Shown: positions 1-9,743, counted from the first letter of the stretch. The stretch is 64,000 nucleotides of DNA from Psychrobacter glacincola (GCF_904846075.1 NZ_CAJGZH010000001.1:868001-932000); one strand, 5' to 3'. The notes: generated by a model from the sequence alone, not told the origin. Program-made: numbers and translations.

Positions 1-165
1 CTTAATAGTGTGGGCTTTTTTAGTTTGCACTACTTTAGTGAAATTTTAACCACAATCGCTTTGGTGTTGGTTGAAAACGACCAATCGATGCCTCATATAT
101 CCAGCCTTCATTGATTTTTTTGAATATTCTTAGTGCAACCAATTGCTGGTTAATTATCAAGACGA
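1..165. other. Left-edge sequence without a gene
   Basis: No coding sequence can be supported here. The first 25 bases contain a GC-containing arm running into a T tract, which could be the right half of a terminator for a gene outside the window, but the left arm is missing. Confidence 0.4.
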
Positions 166-636
166 TTGAGTTGCGCGTTCTTATTTTTTATAGATTATAG
201 GTTGTGTGTTGTGCAAATATCTTATCCAGACTGGCTAACGCCGCAATTCGTATATATTACTCTTAGCGCTGTGGTAGCTGTTTTAATATGGATAGAAGGG
301 GAGATGCTCAAAAAAACCGATGGCAAATTGCCGAAGTCTAAGTTTTTTCAAATCAGCTCACTCTTGGATACTTTGTGGTTCTTTATTTCCGTTGTTATGT
401 TATATGTGATTGACTTGACGCCACTAGCCATTACGGTACCTGCGGCTTATGGCATCTATACTACCTTTGGATGGATATACGGGACGCGTTTACTAAAGCG
501 TAAAGGTATTCCTGATTCTCCTAAAGACTTGGTGATACCTGCTAAATACATCGCCTATAGTCAGTCATTTTCGCTAATATTTTTTGCGCTTTGTTTGTTA
601 GCATTAAGTTCACCGTGGCTACCGATATCTCAATGA
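166..636 (+). CDS. Small multi-pass membrane protein, unknown function
   Basis: I do not recognise the family. The 156-residue product has about four hydrophobic stretches (near residues 25-45, 65-85, 88-105 and 130-150) separated by short basic loops, so it should be an inner-membrane protein. The open frame begins with TTG at 166; a GTG at 211 is an equally plausible start, and neither has a strong ribosome-binding site. It stands alone, with a long non-coding stretch before the cold-shock gene. Function cannot be inferred from context. Confidence 0.6.
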   Translation: MSCAFLFFIDYRLCVVQISYPDWLTPQFVYITLSAVVAVLIWIEGEMLKKTDGKLPKSKFFQISSLLDTLWFFISVVMLYVIDLTPLAITVPAAYGIYTTFGWIYGTRLLKRKGIPDSPKDLVIPAKYIAYSQSFSLIFFALCLLALSSPWLPISQ

Positions 637-1016
637 AGTATATGCTGACTTATCACCTATTTATTATTTGAGATAATGCTGTCACCAACTTAAATGACAC
701 CTTTACGTTAGAATGATAGATAGTAAATGATATAAAATATCTTTCTTATCAATGTATTAGATAGTATTTAATTGGCTTTCGTGACTTTTCAAAACGGATT
801 ATCGTTATTTACAAAAATCATCAATTTAACCTGTTGCGATTATAAAAAGCTGCTATAATCAGGCTGTACTCAAAAGATTTTAGGTCGTAATTTCAAGCTA
901 TCTAACGATATTTTGATCGTATTGACTGTTGCATTTAGCAGAAAATAGTTTGGGTATATATCAATTAATCGGTGATGACACACGTCTCGCCAACAGTTAA
1001 AGAGTTAGGAAAATTT
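637..1016 (+). promoter_or_regulatory. cspA-type promoter and long 5' leader
   Basis: This 380-base gap has an extended -10 box, TGC followed by TATAAT, at 851-859. Transcription from it would start near 866 and leave an untranslated leader of about 150 bases before the cold-shock ATG at 1017. Long structured leaders of this size are known for cspA-family mRNAs and act in cold induction. The -35 is poor, as is usual with extended -10 promoters. The rest of the gap shows nothing I can assign. Confidence 0.5.
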
Positions 1017-1229
1017 ATGTCAGATAAAGTTGAAGGCACTGTAAAGTGGTTTAATGAAGCTAAAGGTTTTGGTTTTATCGCTCAAGACAATGGCGGACAA
1101 GACGTATTCGCTCACTACAGCGCTATCCAAGGTGGTGGTTTCAAAACTCTAGCCGAAGGCCAAAAAGTGTCTTTCATCTTAGGTGATGGCAAAAAAGGCC
1201 CACAAGCCGAGCAAATCGAAGCTATCTAA
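1017..1229 (+). CDS. cspA: Cold-shock protein, CspA family
   Basis: A 70-residue single cold-shock domain, the usual family length. RNP1 (KGFGFI, residues 16-21) and RNP2 (VFAHYSAI, residues 30-37) are present, with Phe/Tyr residues for stacking on single-stranded nucleic acid; RNP2 has AHY where VHF is common. CspA proteins bind RNA as chaperones that melt secondary structure at low temperature. The open frame extends upstream to 972, but ATG 1017 has an AGGA ribosome-binding site and begins at the conserved family start. It is monocistronic, with a long leader and its own terminator. Which Csp paralogue it is cannot be told. Confidence 0.95.
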   Translation: MSDKVEGTVKWFNEAKGFGFIAQDNGGQDVFAHYSAIQGGGFKTLAEGQKVSFILGDGKKGPQAEQIEAI

Positions 1230-1341
1230 TCTCATTTGACATCTGGTAAGCTGATTAGTCGGTAAGCTTGATGACAGTAAGATTATCAATATGCATTGAT
1301 GCCTTTGTTTGTTAAAACAATAAAAATACTGTTTCAACTCT

Positions 1342-1377
1342 AAAAAAAAGCAACCTCTTATCAGGTTGCTTTTTTTA
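1342..1377 (+). terminator. Intrinsic terminator after the cold-shock gene
   Basis: A perfect 8-bp stem, AGCAACCT/AGGTTGCT, with a 6-base loop is followed by seven T residues. Confidence 0.9.
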
Positions 1378-1482
1378 TGCCATTTTTCTCGCTAAAAACG
1401 TAACATCATCAAAAGCATACTGATATTAGCTGTCAGTCATCAGCACTGACTCAAAAAAGATCTAAAAAAATGAGGTTGTTTT

Positions 1483-2046
1483 ATGAAGTGGGAGGCATGG
1501 TTTTCAATCGATTGGCAGCAAGTGCTGGGTATTTCTCTATCTGCAATCGGTTTTTATTTAGGGTTAATGTTGTTTACAAGATTGATGGGGTTGCGAAGTT
1601 TCTCCAAGCTCTCAAGCCATGATTTTGCGATGACTGTCGGTATTGGCAGTATACTCGCTTCAACGGTGCTATCAGACACACCGTCATTAACGCAAGGGCT
1701 GTTTGCTGTCGCAGTATTGTTTGTGATTCAAGGGGTTATCTCATTTATCAGGCGTAAATTCAAACCGTTAAAATCTCTGATAGACAATCGAGCCATTATA
1801 TTAATGGCGCATGGCGAGTATTTTAGTGGAAATTTAAAAGAGGCTAATCTTAGTACCAGTGATGTTCAACAGGTTTTACGCAAGAATGGGATCAAGTCTA
1901 AAACGGAAGTATTTGCTGTCATTATGGAAACCACAGGGGATATGAGTGTCATCAAAAACAATGCAGTTACGCCTGACTGGTCATTATTCGATGATATACG
2001 CGACAGTGAGTTGCTGATTGGTTCCAGTAAAAACAGCAAAGCGTAG
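1483..2046 (+). CDS. DUF421 (YetF-like) membrane protein
   Basis: The 187-residue protein has two to three N-terminal membrane segments (about residues 15-35, 50-65 and 70-88) and a soluble C-terminal domain. The stretch RLMGLRSFSKLSSHDFAMTV and the following GIGSILAST are characteristic of the DUF421/YetF family, whose members are membrane proteins of poorly known function, some linked to spore or stress physiology in Bacillus. A GAGG ribosome-binding site lies just upstream of ATG 1483. It is monocistronic between the cold-shock gene and etfBA. Confidence 0.85.
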   Translation: MKWEAWFSIDWQQVLGISLSAIGFYLGLMLFTRLMGLRSFSKLSSHDFAMTVGIGSILASTVLSDTPSLTQGLFAVAVLFVIQGVISFIRRKFKPLKSLIDNRAIILMAHGEYFSGNLKEANLSTSDVQQVLRKNGIKSKTEVFAVIMETTGDMSVIKNNAVTPDWSLFDDIRDSELLIGSSKNSKA

Positions 2047-2512
2047 ATTTTGAGTTTTTGAGTATTGTTGTCGATTGTTGTTCTCGATTGATGCCAACGA
2101 AATAGATCACACCAATCCATTAAGTAACTATCGTGTTGACAGTGCTGAAAACAGGTGAAATATTGAGAATGTAGGTTAAAGAAGACTGTAAAATTGTGCA
2201 CTTATAAACTATTTATTATAGAATGGTGACAAATTTATGACGCATTATTCACGGCGTTGTCTTGACCTTATGCCTGTGGTCACGCAAGATACAGGGGTCT
2301 GATAATAATGGTTGGCTTAGCTTTAGCAGATTTTATCAATGAGTAGTGTGATACTAATACCATTTTCGGTATTGTTTCTTCTTGCTTAATTAACTACTAT
2401 CTGTTGACGCAGTAATAACCCTAAGTAGTATTTTGAATGACAGTTTAAAAAAATGAACCTTTGGTTCTTAACTGACAATTTTTAATTCATAACATTAATA
2501 AACGAGGAACGT
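2047..2512 (+). promoter_or_regulatory. etfB upstream region with candidate promoter
   Basis: This 466-base gap has no convincing gene. TTGACG at 2404-2409 and TAGTAT at 2426-2431 with a 16-base spacer make a plausible sigma-70 promoter for etfBA. Two small dyads are visible: AATACC/GGTATT at 2356-2373, followed by a T-rich run and possibly a weak end for the DUF421 transcript, and GAACC/GGTTC at 2455-2467 inside the etfB leader. Confidence 0.4.
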
Positions 2513-3262
2513 ATGAAAGCATTAGTAGCGGTCAAGCGTGTCATTGATTACAACGTAAAAGTTCGTGTAAAAGCTGACAACTCTGGCGTTGATTTATCAA
2601 ACACTAAGATGTCAATCAACCCTTTTGATGAGATTGCAGTAGAAGAAGCGGTTCGTCTAAAAGAAGCGGGTGTGATTGACGAAATCATTGTTGCTTCAAT
2701 CGGTCCAAAAGAATCACAAGAGCAAATTCGTGCAGCTTTAGCATTGGGCGCTGATCGTGGTGTTTTAGTGTTGACTGACGACAAGCCGTATCCATTACAA
2801 ATTGCTAAGATCCTCAAAAATATCGCCGAGAGTGAAGCCACTGATATTATCTTATTGGGTAAGCAAGCCATTGATGATGATAACAACCAGACTGGTCAGA
2901 TGCTAGCGGCATTGATGGGTATCGGTCAGGGTACGTTTGCATCAGAAGTGAAAGTAGAAGGCGATAAAGTAAACGTGACTCGTGAAATCGATGGCGGCTT
3001 GCAAACGGTTGCACTTGATTTGCCAGCAGTTAATACCACTGACTTGCGCTTGAATGAGCCACGTTATGCTAAATTGCCTAACATCATGAAAGCGAAGAAA
3101 AAGCAGCTCGATGAAAAAACACCTGCTGATTTCGGTGTTGATATGGCTTCTAAGCAAGAGATCACTAAAGTTGTGCCACCTGCTGAACGTAAAGCTGGTA
3201 TTACAGTAGGTTCAGTAGATGAGTTGGTTGATAAGCTAAAAAATGAAGCAAAAGTCATTTAA
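2513..3262 (+). CDS. etfB: Electron transfer flavoprotein beta subunit
   Basis: The 249-residue protein matches ETF-beta length and carries the family signature around residues 145-185 (reading [10 protein letters not shown], then [17 protein letters not shown]). The beta subunit binds AMP and, with EtfA, forms the soluble FAD heterodimer that carries electrons from acyl-CoA and other dehydrogenases to ETF-ubiquinone oxidoreductase. ATG 2513 has a GAGGA ribosome-binding site. EtfA follows after 151 bases, so the two are probably co-transcribed. Confidence 0.97.
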   Translation: MKALVAVKRVIDYNVKVRVKADNSGVDLSNTKMSINPFDEIAVEEAVRLKEAGVIDEIIVASIGPKESQEQIRAALALGADRGVLVLTDDKPYPLQIAKILKNIAESEATDIILLGKQAIDDDNNQTGQMLAALMGIGQGTFASEVKVEGDKVNVTREIDGGLQTVALDLPAVNTTDLRLNEPRYAKLPNIMKAKKKQLDEKTPADFGVDMASKQEITKVVPPAERKAGITVGSVDELVDKLKNEAKVI

Positions 3263-3413
3263 TGTTTCAATGATTGGATACTTCGCTACGGCATATCCTG
3301 TACAAGGCTATAGATCTGGCTGATTTATTTTATATTAAATAAGAGTTGCTCAAACAGCTTTGTACACAAACAACCGCATGAATAGATGATACGAACAAAA
3401 AAGGATTAAAATC

Positions 3414-4346
3414 ATGGCAATTTTGGTATATGCAGAACATGACAATGCCAGTCTAAAAAAGGCAACTTTGAACACCATCGCTGCAGCTCAGCAAATTGGC
3501 GGTGACATCCATGTATTGGTCGCTGGTAGTGGCAGCCAAGCTGTCGCTGACCAAGCAGCTAAAGCAGTAGGCGTGGCTAAAGTACTATTAGCAGACAATG
3601 CGGCTTATGAGCATCAATTGGCAGGTAACGTGGCCTTATTGGTTGCTGATATCGCTGGTGATTACAGCCATATCCTCGCACCAGCAACTACCACTGGCAA
3701 AAACTTCATGCCACGCGTTGCTGCTTTACTTGACGTTAGCATGTTGTCAGAAATATCAGCAGTGGTAGATGCGCAAACGTTTGAACGTCCTATCTATGCT
3801 GGTAACGCAACAGCCACCGTTAAAACCTCAGAAGACAAAGTCGTATTGACTGTACGTACGACAGCTTTTGATCCTGTTGCAAGCGAAGGCGGTTCAGCCA
3901 CTGTTGAAGCCATTGACAATGTGCAAGAACTCGGTAAAGCAAGTTTTGTTAATGAAGAGATGGCGAAATCTGACCGTCCTGAGCTAACATCAGCAAGCAT
4001 TGTGGTATCTGGTGGTCGTGCGTTAGCAAACGGCGAAAACTTCACCAAATATATCGAGCCATTGGCTGATAAACTTGGCGCTGCTGTTGGCGCATCACGT
4101 GCCGCTGTTGACGCAGGTTACGTACCAAACGATATGCAGGTCGGTCAAACGGGTAAAATCGTTGCGCCAGATTTATATATCGCTGCGGGTATTTCAGGTG
4201 CGATTCAGCATTTAGCGGGTATGAAAGATTCTAAAGTCATCGTTGCGATTAATAATGACCCAGAAGCGCCTATCGCTAGCGTTGCAGATTACTTCTTGGA
4301 AGCGGATTTATTTACAGCATTGCCTGAGCTGACTAGCAAAATCTAA
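3414..4346 (+). CDS. etfA: Electron transfer flavoprotein alpha subunit
   Basis: The 310-residue protein has the two-domain ETF-alpha layout. The C-terminal FAD-binding half shows GASRAAVDAG, then VGQTGKIVAPDLYIA and GISGAIQHLAGM, with the closing INNDPEAPI motif. It binds FAD and partners EtfB to pass electrons from flavin dehydrogenases to the respiratory chain. The gene sits 151 bases after etfB with an AAGGA ribosome-binding site, and a bidirectional terminator follows. Confidence 0.97.
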   Translation: MAILVYAEHDNASLKKATLNTIAAAQQIGGDIHVLVAGSGSQAVADQAAKAVGVAKVLLADNAAYEHQLAGNVALLVADIAGDYSHILAPATTTGKNFMPRVAALLDVSMLSEISAVVDAQTFERPIYAGNATATVKTSEDKVVLTVRTTAFDPVASEGGSATVEAIDNVQELGKASFVNEEMAKSDRPELTSASIVVSGGRALANGENFTKYIEPLADKLGAAVGASRAAVDAGYVPNDMQVGQTGKIVAPDLYIAAGISGAIQHLAGMKDSKVIVAINNDPEAPIASVADYFLEADLFTALPELTSKI

Positions 4347-4372
4347 GTAATTGTTTGTAAAACTGAAATAAA

Positions 4373-4402
4373 AAACCCGCTATTATTGATAGCGGGTTTT
4401 TC
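4373..4402. terminator. Bidirectional terminator between etfA and the RNA methyltransferase
   Basis: Stem AAACCCGCTAT/ATAGCGGGTTT around a short loop, with T on both outer flanks when read on either strand. It serves the convergent etfA (+) and SpoU-family (-) genes. Confidence 0.9.
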
Positions 4403-4440
4403 GTATTTGATAGGTATGTTTTTGATTCAGTCAAATAACA

Positions 4441-5235
4441 TTAGTTATAATTTCTTTGACGTAGTGTTTCATACAAGCATAATGAGCCTGCAATGGCGAC
4501 ATTCAGACTTTCTTGACCATTAGGCTGTGGTAGAGCGATAGGGGTGGCGCACTGCATCAGCTCATCACAAACGCCTTGACCTTCATGACCCATAATCCAA
4601 GCAATAGGTTGCTTTAAGTCATGTTGATAAATGACTGTATCAGTATGGGAGCTGGTGGCAAATAGCGGTGTTTGTACATGTTTCAAAACATCTTGCGCAC
4701 TTAGACCTTCATAAATAGTCAGAGCAAACTGAGCGCCCATGCCTGCTCGTAATGTCTTAGGGGACCACGCTTGTGCCGTAGCGCTGGTACAGAGTATGTT
4801 CTTGATGCCAACCGCTGCTGCGGTGCGTAATAGCGTGCCCACATTGCCGCTGTCTTGTACATCATTTAAAATCAAGCAGTCATTATCAATCATCGATAAA
4901 CGAGGCGTTGGTACTTTAATGATTGCCATGATATCGATACCAGTACCTAAGCTACGAATGCTCTCATACAGCGAATTTGATAACGTTAAAATAGGCGTAT
5001 AAGTAGGCAAGCGCGTCAAAATTTGCTGAACCTCAGGATGGTTGTGCGCAGACTCTGCGAGTAGGATTTGGGCAAACGGGTAGTCACTACGCAGCGCCGC
5101 ATCGATGAGATGCACGCCCTCAATTACCGTTTGCCCTTGCTTCTTCCGCTGCCGCGCTTGCGTTAACAAGGATTTGACAAGTTTAACGGTCGTATTTTTA
5201 TCTGAGGTAATAAGCTCGGTGGGATTTGCTACCAT
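4441..5235 (-). CDS. SpoU/TrmH-family RNA 2'-O-ribose methyltransferase
   Basis: The 264-residue protein has an N-terminal L30e-like substrate-binding domain (about 1-95) and a C-terminal SpoU knotted methyltransferase domain. All three SpoU motifs are visible: motif 1 with DSGNVGTLLRTA, motif 2 with GHEGQGV, and motif 3 with PNGQESLNVAIAGS. These residues bind S-adenosylmethionine in the deep trefoil knot and methylate a ribose 2'-OH in rRNA or tRNA. The target nucleotide cannot be read from the sequence. It is convergent with etfA and lies 103 bases downstream of fbp, possibly in the same transcript. Confidence 0.92.
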   Translation of the reverse strand: MVANPTELITSDKNTTVKLVKSLLTQARQRKKQGQTVIEGVHLIDAALRSDYPFAQILLAESAHNHPEVQQILTRLPTYTPILTLSNSLYESIRSLGTGIDIMAIIKVPTPRLSMIDNDCLILNDVQDSGNVGTLLRTAAAVGIKNILCTSATAQAWSPKTLRAGMGAQFALTIYEGLSAQDVLKHVQTPLFATSSHTDTVIYQHDLKQPIAWIMGHEGQGVCDELMQCATPIALPQPNGQESLNVAIAGSLCLYETLRQRNYN

Positions 5236-5338
5236 AGTGGATCGCTTAGAGAAAAATATAAAAAAATTAAACGATCAGTATAAAGCTTATAAATGCTCTG
5301 TCTTTATACTGATTGTTATCAAAGTAAAGGCAAAGTGC

Positions 5339-6322
5339 TTATTTATCAGCGTAAGTTACATGCAGATTTTTAACATAATCAACTTCATTTTTGCTGCCTA
5401 GTACCACTGGGACGCGTTGGTGAATATCGGTTGGCTCTATGTCTAAAATGCGATTGACTGCATCAGTAGCAGCGCCACCCGCACGCTCAATCAATAAGCT
5501 CATTGGATTGGCTTCATACATCAAGCGTAATTTGCCCGCTTTATTGGCATATTTGGTATCGAACGGATAAGTGAAGAGACCACCACGACATAAAATACGA
5601 TGCACATCACCGACCATGGCCGCCACCCAGCGTGTATTGAAATCGCGACCACGGACACCCGTTTCGCCAGCAATTAACTCATCGATATACTGCTGCATGG
5701 GTGCGCGCCAGTAGCGGTAGTTTGAAGCATTGATGGCATATTCGCTGGTATCGATATCGATTTGCACGTTTTCTTGTATTAATACATAATCGTTAGTGTC
5801 AGGGTCTAGGCTAAACATCACGACATGATCGGCGATAGTTAGCGCTAGTACGGTAGAGGTGCCATAAAGCAAATAACCGGCTGCTAGCTGTTGATTACCA
5901 GCTTGCAAGAAGTCGCTATTTTCACTGATTTGACCTTGGCGCTGGTACGGTAAAATAGAAAAGATAGTGCCAACGGCCATATTAATATCGATGTTTGATG
6001 AACCATCAAGCGGATCGAACAATACCAACAAACTGCCATCTGCATTAGCAGGGGTAGCATCGTCAAGCTCTTCTGAAGCAACGCCTGCACAATGGGTATT
6101 TTTCGCCAAAGCATCTAATAATAAGTCATTGGCCAGTACGTCCAGTTTCTTTTGCTCTTCACCTTGGACGTTTTGGTTGCCAGCTTCGCCTAGAATGTCG
6201 GCTAGCGCCCCTTTTCTCAATAATTGTGAGATGGTTTTACCCACGTCAGTGACAGTCGTAATAACGTCACTTAGTGCAGGATTGGGTGAATAATCATTGA
6301 GATAGTCTGTAAGGGTTGTCAT
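5339..6322 (-). CDS. fbp: Fructose-1,6-bisphosphatase, class 1
   Basis: The 327-residue length is typical. The metal-binding signature [20 protein letters not shown] is intact, and the substrate-side region with [19 protein letters not shown] is present near the C-terminus. The enzyme hydrolyses fructose-1,6-bisphosphate to fructose-6-phosphate in gluconeogenesis. ATG 6322 has a GGAAG ribosome-binding site. It is divergent from pyrB across a 416-base gap. Together with ppc elsewhere in the window it fits a lifestyle on organic acids and amino acids. Confidence 0.97.
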   Translation of the reverse strand: MTTLTDYLNDYSPNPALSDVITTVTDVGKTISQLLRKGALADILGEAGNQNVQGEEQKKLDVLANDLLLDALAKNTHCAGVASEELDDATPANADGSLLVLFDPLDGSSNIDINMAVGTIFSILPYQRQGQISENSDFLQAGNQQLAAGYLLYGTSTVLALTIADHVVMFSLDPDTNDYVLIQENVQIDIDTSEYAINASNYRYWRAPMQQYIDELIAGETGVRGRDFNTRWVAAMVGDVHRILCRGGLFTYPFDTKYANKAGKLRLMYEANPMSLLIERAGGAATDAVNRILDIEPTDIHQRVPVVLGSKNEVDYVKNLHVTYADK

Positions 6323-6738
6323 AAGGCTTCCTAATAAATGCTGTTAAAATAAAGGCTACTGAAACTAAGGATTAAATAAGGGGTTGGAAAATCGGTTGGG
6401 TCGCACGTTACAGACCTAAATCTGGCAAATTTTTAAATACCTCGCACGGCATCTTTGTCCTGACCACAAAATCAGCTACACTATCACTATTATTATTTAT
6501 TTATCGTTTGGCTAAGCGGATTTTTGATGATGGTTTTGACAGGTCTATGGCTACTGCCCAAGAGGATAACAATGGCTGTTTTTTACGGCGCTATGTCTCT
6601 CACTGCCACTGGGGTAAATTGTAGCAAATAAGTGCCAAAATGTCCTTGTCTCTGTGCTTATCGTCGACTATAAATCGCCAAAAAACGCATAAATAATGAT
6701 TATTAAATCATATAAACCAACAATAAAGACCTGCCATT
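6323..6738. other. Divergent fbp / pyrB intergenic region
   Basis: This 416-base gap must hold promoters for both genes. I see no attenuator, leader peptide with a pyrimidine-rich run, or terminator of the classical enteric pyrBI type, and no small gene. TATAAA near 6670 is a possible -10 box for pyrB, but its -35 is weak. Confidence 0.4.
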
Positions 6739-7812
6739 ATGCCAAATTCTACCGATAGCCGCTCAACTCAGACAGTCTCGCCAACGGATTATGCCAAATT
6801 CGACCCTGATACCATTCATGAGAAACTTGATGCGTCGTTAAGTCGTCCGCAGCTTAATAGCGATGGCAGTATTCGCCATTTTTTGGGGGTGGAAGGTCTT
6901 AATAAAGCGCAGTTGCAAGCGATTATTGCCAAAGCAGAGACGTTTTTTGATGATAATGGACAGCTCATTAACCGTCCTGAGCTCGAAGGCTATACGGTAA
7001 TGAATTTGTTTTTTGAACCGTCAACGCGTACCCGTACGACCTTTGAAGTAGCCGAAAAGCGTCTCGGTGCCAATGTGCTCAATATCGATATCGAGCGCTC
7101 TAGTACCAAAAAAGGTGAAAGCTTGCGCGATACGCTGTGGAATCTACAAGCCATGACGGCAGATATTTTTGTGGTACGGCATTCAGCGTCGGGCGCTGCT
7201 CATTTTATGGCAACAGAGGTCACACCCGATATTGCTATTATTAATGGCGGTGATGGCTGGCATGCGCATCCCACGCAAGGGATGCTTGATATGCTCACTA
7301 TTCATCGTGAAGCGCCGCGCCCATTCGAGGAGTTGTCAGTGGCTATCGTTGGCGATATCAAGCATTCGCGAGTGGCGCGCTCAGATATCAGTGCACTACA
7401 GACCTTGGGCGTAAAAGACATTCGCGTCTGTGCGCCGCGCACCTTATTACCGAAAGGTATTGAGCGTTTCGGCGTACAAGTCTATGAAGATATGAATGAA
7501 TGTGTCACGGACTGTGATGTCATTATGGGATTAAGAATTCAAAACGAACGTATCGGCTCGCCACTATTGGCATCATCGAGTGAATATTATAAACACTACG
7601 GTATTACACCAGAGCGCATGGCGTTGGCTAAGCCCGATGCGTTGGTCATGCATCCAGGGCCGATGAACCGCGGTGTTGAGATTGCATCAAGCGTTGCCGA
7701 TGGCGACCAGTCAGTGATTTTAAAACAGGTGAATAACGGCATCGCTATTCGTATGGCAGTACTGTCGCTAGCTATGGAAGGTCAGCGCGCTCACCAAGCC
7801 GCGAGTAAATAA
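6739..7812 (+). CDS. pyrB: Aspartate carbamoyltransferase catalytic chain
   Basis: The 357-residue protein carries the carbamoyl-phosphate motif [12 protein letters not shown], the HPTQGMLDM motif and the C-terminal [10 protein letters not shown] motif. It condenses carbamoyl phosphate with aspartate in pyrimidine synthesis. It has an N-terminal extension of some 40 residues over the roughly 310-residue enteric chain, like the Pseudomonas class A enzymes that assemble with a dihydroorotase-like partner. No pyrI regulatory gene is adjacent; the next gene is the degenerate pyrC', 60 bases on. The ribosome-binding site is weak. Confidence 0.96.
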   Translation: MPNSTDSRSTQTVSPTDYAKFDPDTIHEKLDASLSRPQLNSDGSIRHFLGVEGLNKAQLQAIIAKAETFFDDNGQLINRPELEGYTVMNLFFEPSTRTRTTFEVAEKRLGANVLNIDIERSSTKKGESLRDTLWNLQAMTADIFVVRHSASGAAHFMATEVTPDIAIINGGDGWHAHPTQGMLDMLTIHREAPRPFEELSVAIVGDIKHSRVARSDISALQTLGVKDIRVCAPRTLLPKGIERFGVQVYEDMNECVTDCDVIMGLRIQNERIGSPLLASSSEYYKHYGITPERMALAKPDALVMHPGPMNRGVEIASSVADGDQSVILKQVNNGIAIRMAVLSLAMEGQRAHQAASK

Positions 7813-7872
7813 TCCTCTGCCTCGCTGTTTTATATTTATTTATCCCATTTTATTGATACGGTAATAACGCTC

Positions 7873-9084
7873 ATGACAACTATGTTAAATACGGATGCAA
7901 CGATACTTAACCATCTTCCTCAATCATTTAAAGACTCACTATCAAGTGCTACAGCAGATAAGTTGGCTTCACTCGAAGCTGGGCGTGAAATGTGGCTACT
8001 GCCGCCTTTGGTTGATCTGTGCGCCCGCTTGCGTGAACCGGGTCAACAACAACATGGCACTTTGGAGTCAGAAGGGCGCGCTGCTCGTGGCAATGGTTTT
8101 CTGCATGTGGTCATTCCTCCTGATAGCAATCCTATCTTAGAGAACGGTTCATTATTAAAAGGCTTACGTGAGCGCGCGCTTGGTGATGGCGGCATATATT
8201 TGCATATTTTGGGTGCATTGACTGCTGGTTTAGAAGGTGAGCGCCCATCAAATATCGCTGGGCTTAAAAAAGGCGGTTGTATAGCCGTTTCTAATGCGCG
8301 CCGCCCTTTTCGCAATGATTTAGTATTACTGCGTACACTGGAATACGCCGCGACTTTTAATATGAAAGTATTTTTTTATCCTGATGAGCCAAGTCTATCT
8401 GGTGATGGCGTGGCGCATGAAGGTTATATCGCGTCATATCACGGCTTGCAAGGGATTCCTTGGATCGCTGAAACGGTTGCCTTGTCAACGCAGTTGCTGA
8501 TGGTTGAAGAAACAGGCATCGCTGCTCACTTTAGTCAATTATCCTGTAAATCTTCAATCGAATTGATGCGCTGGGCAAAAGATAAAGGTCTGCCCGTGAC
8601 TTGTGATGTGGCGATGCATCAGTTGTATTTGACCGATGATAATTTAGAGGGTTTTAACGCCCAAGCCTATGTATTACCACCCCTGCGTAGTAATACCGAT
8701 CAGCAAGCCATCCGCCGTGGTCTAAAAGATGGCACCATTGATGCGATATGTAGCCATCATGAACCATTGAACAGTACCGCTAAAAAAGCCCCATTTGCTG
8801 AGAGCACACCAGGCATCTCAAATTTTGATACCTTTATGGCGCTGGCTTGTCAGCTAGTCAATGATGAGGTGTTAACCTTAGAGCAACTTGTCGATAAAAT
8901 CTGTCTCAATCCGGCGAAAATCGCTGGTATTAGTGAGCAATATGAAAAAATCGGCGGCGCAGTACTGGTGGATCCTAAGTTAGAGTGGCAAGTGACCGCA
9001 CAATCCATGCTGTCCAATGGTAAAAACACGCCATTCTTTAATCAGCAGTTACAAGGCTGCGTTGTGGAGACTTTCTTTGGCTAA
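7873..9084 (+). CDS. pyrC': Dihydroorotase-like protein with degenerate active site (PyrC')
   Basis: The 403-residue protein has the dihydroorotase amidohydrolase fold pattern but lacks key catalytic residues. The canonical HxH metal motif before LREPG is replaced by Cys50-Ala-Arg52 (VDLCARLREPG), and the usual metal-site TDHAPH motif reads SHHEPL at 294-299, so the catalytic Asp is His295. In Pseudomonas an inactive PyrC' is encoded next to pyrB and is needed to assemble the dodecameric aspartate carbamoyltransferase; the same structural role is inferred here. A true pyrC should exist elsewhere in the genome. The gene ends inside the ribosome-binding zone of the DUF2127 gene. Confidence 0.92.
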   Translation: MTTMLNTDATILNHLPQSFKDSLSSATADKLASLEAGREMWLLPPLVDLCARLREPGQQQHGTLESEGRAARGNGFLHVVIPPDSNPILENGSLLKGLRERALGDGGIYLHILGALTAGLEGERPSNIAGLKKGGCIAVSNARRPFRNDLVLLRTLEYAATFNMKVFFYPDEPSLSGDGVAHEGYIASYHGLQGIPWIAETVALSTQLLMVEETGIAAHFSQLSCKSSIELMRWAKDKGLPVTCDVAMHQLYLTDDNLEGFNAQAYVLPPLRSNTDQQAIRRGLKDGTIDAICSHHEPLNSTAKKAPFAESTPGISNFDTFMALACQLVNDEVLTLEQLVDKICLNPAKIAGISEQYEKIGGAVLVDPKLEWQVTAQSMLSNGKNTPFFNQQLQGCVVETFFG

Positions 9085-9625
9085 TTTGCCTAGGCAGGAT
9101 GATAGTCTGCAACCATCCTCGAAGGATAGCGATCATCACTTGCGCAATAAGACCATCAAGTCGCACAGTACTGCTAGTGAATCTATCAAAGCGGTGGCAA
9201 TCTATGAGGTGGTTAAAGGGGTCGGTGCACTATTAGGGGCAGGGGCTTTATGGTCATGGCATACTGACCTTGAGCATTGGCTGACGACGGCGACTGCTTC
9301 TTGGCAACAGACTTTTGGACAGCTACTGGCACCGCAAGTTGACAGTGCAGTACGGATTGCCCAGCAGGCAAGTAAAAACTGGTCATTATTCTTGTTATTA
9401 ATCTTTGCTTACGCCAGTCTACGTTTTCTTGAGGCTTATGGCTTATGGCAAGATAAAACATGGGCGTATTGGTTTGGTGTGCTGGGTTATGGGGTGTTTA
9501 TTCCTATTGAGCTTTACTATCTAATCGTTAGCCCATTTGATTGGTTTAAGCTTGGGATATTAGTCTCGAATCTTCTTATTGTGGTCGTGGTCTATCGTAA
9601 TATGAAGCGTAAAGGCTTGATATAA
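9077..9625 (+). CDS. DUF2127 membrane protein
   Basis: The product, about 182 residues from TTG 9077, has a polar N-terminus of about 35 residues and then four hydrophobic segments. The stretch AVAIYEVVKGVGALLGAGAL followed later by LRFLEAYGLW is typical of DUF2127 membrane proteins, whose function is unknown. The open frame runs back to 9017, but TTG 9077 has a TGGAGA ribosome-binding site at 9065-9070 and overlaps the pyrC' stop by 8 bases, which points to translational coupling. A link to pyrimidine synthesis is not implied. Confidence 0.8.
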   Translation: MANLPRQDDSLQPSSKDSDHHLRNKTIKSHSTASESIKAVAIYEVVKGVGALLGAGALWSWHTDLEHWLTTATASWQQTFGQLLAPQVDSAVRIAQQASKNWSLFLLLIFAYASLRFLEAYGLWQDKTWAYWFGVLGYGVFIPIELYYLIVSPFDWFKLGILVSNLLIVVVVYRNMKRKGLI

Positions 9626-9670
9626 AAAGGGCTTATTATAGTGCCTATCAAAAAAACTGAATGTGTATGA

Positions 9671-9711
9671 AAAAGCCAGCGTAAGATAGTATCTTATGCT
9701 GGCTTTTTTTT
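9671..9711. terminator. Bidirectional terminator
   Basis: Long stem AAAGCCAGC-GTAAGAT paired with ATCTTAT-GCTGGCTTT around a 3-base loop, with T tracts on both strands. It serves the convergent DUF2127 and antiporter genes. Confidence 0.92.
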
Positions 9712-9743
9712 GCTAAAACGATTGGCTTAAAACTGGTTACAAA

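Noticed and set aside
1866..2201. Minus-strand open frame of 111 codons
   Set aside because: It overlaps the DUF421 gene and has no protein-like features.
5105..5401. Plus-strand open frame spanning the fbp / RNA methyltransferase gap
   Set aside because: It is mostly antisense to the methyltransferase and has no ribosome-binding site.
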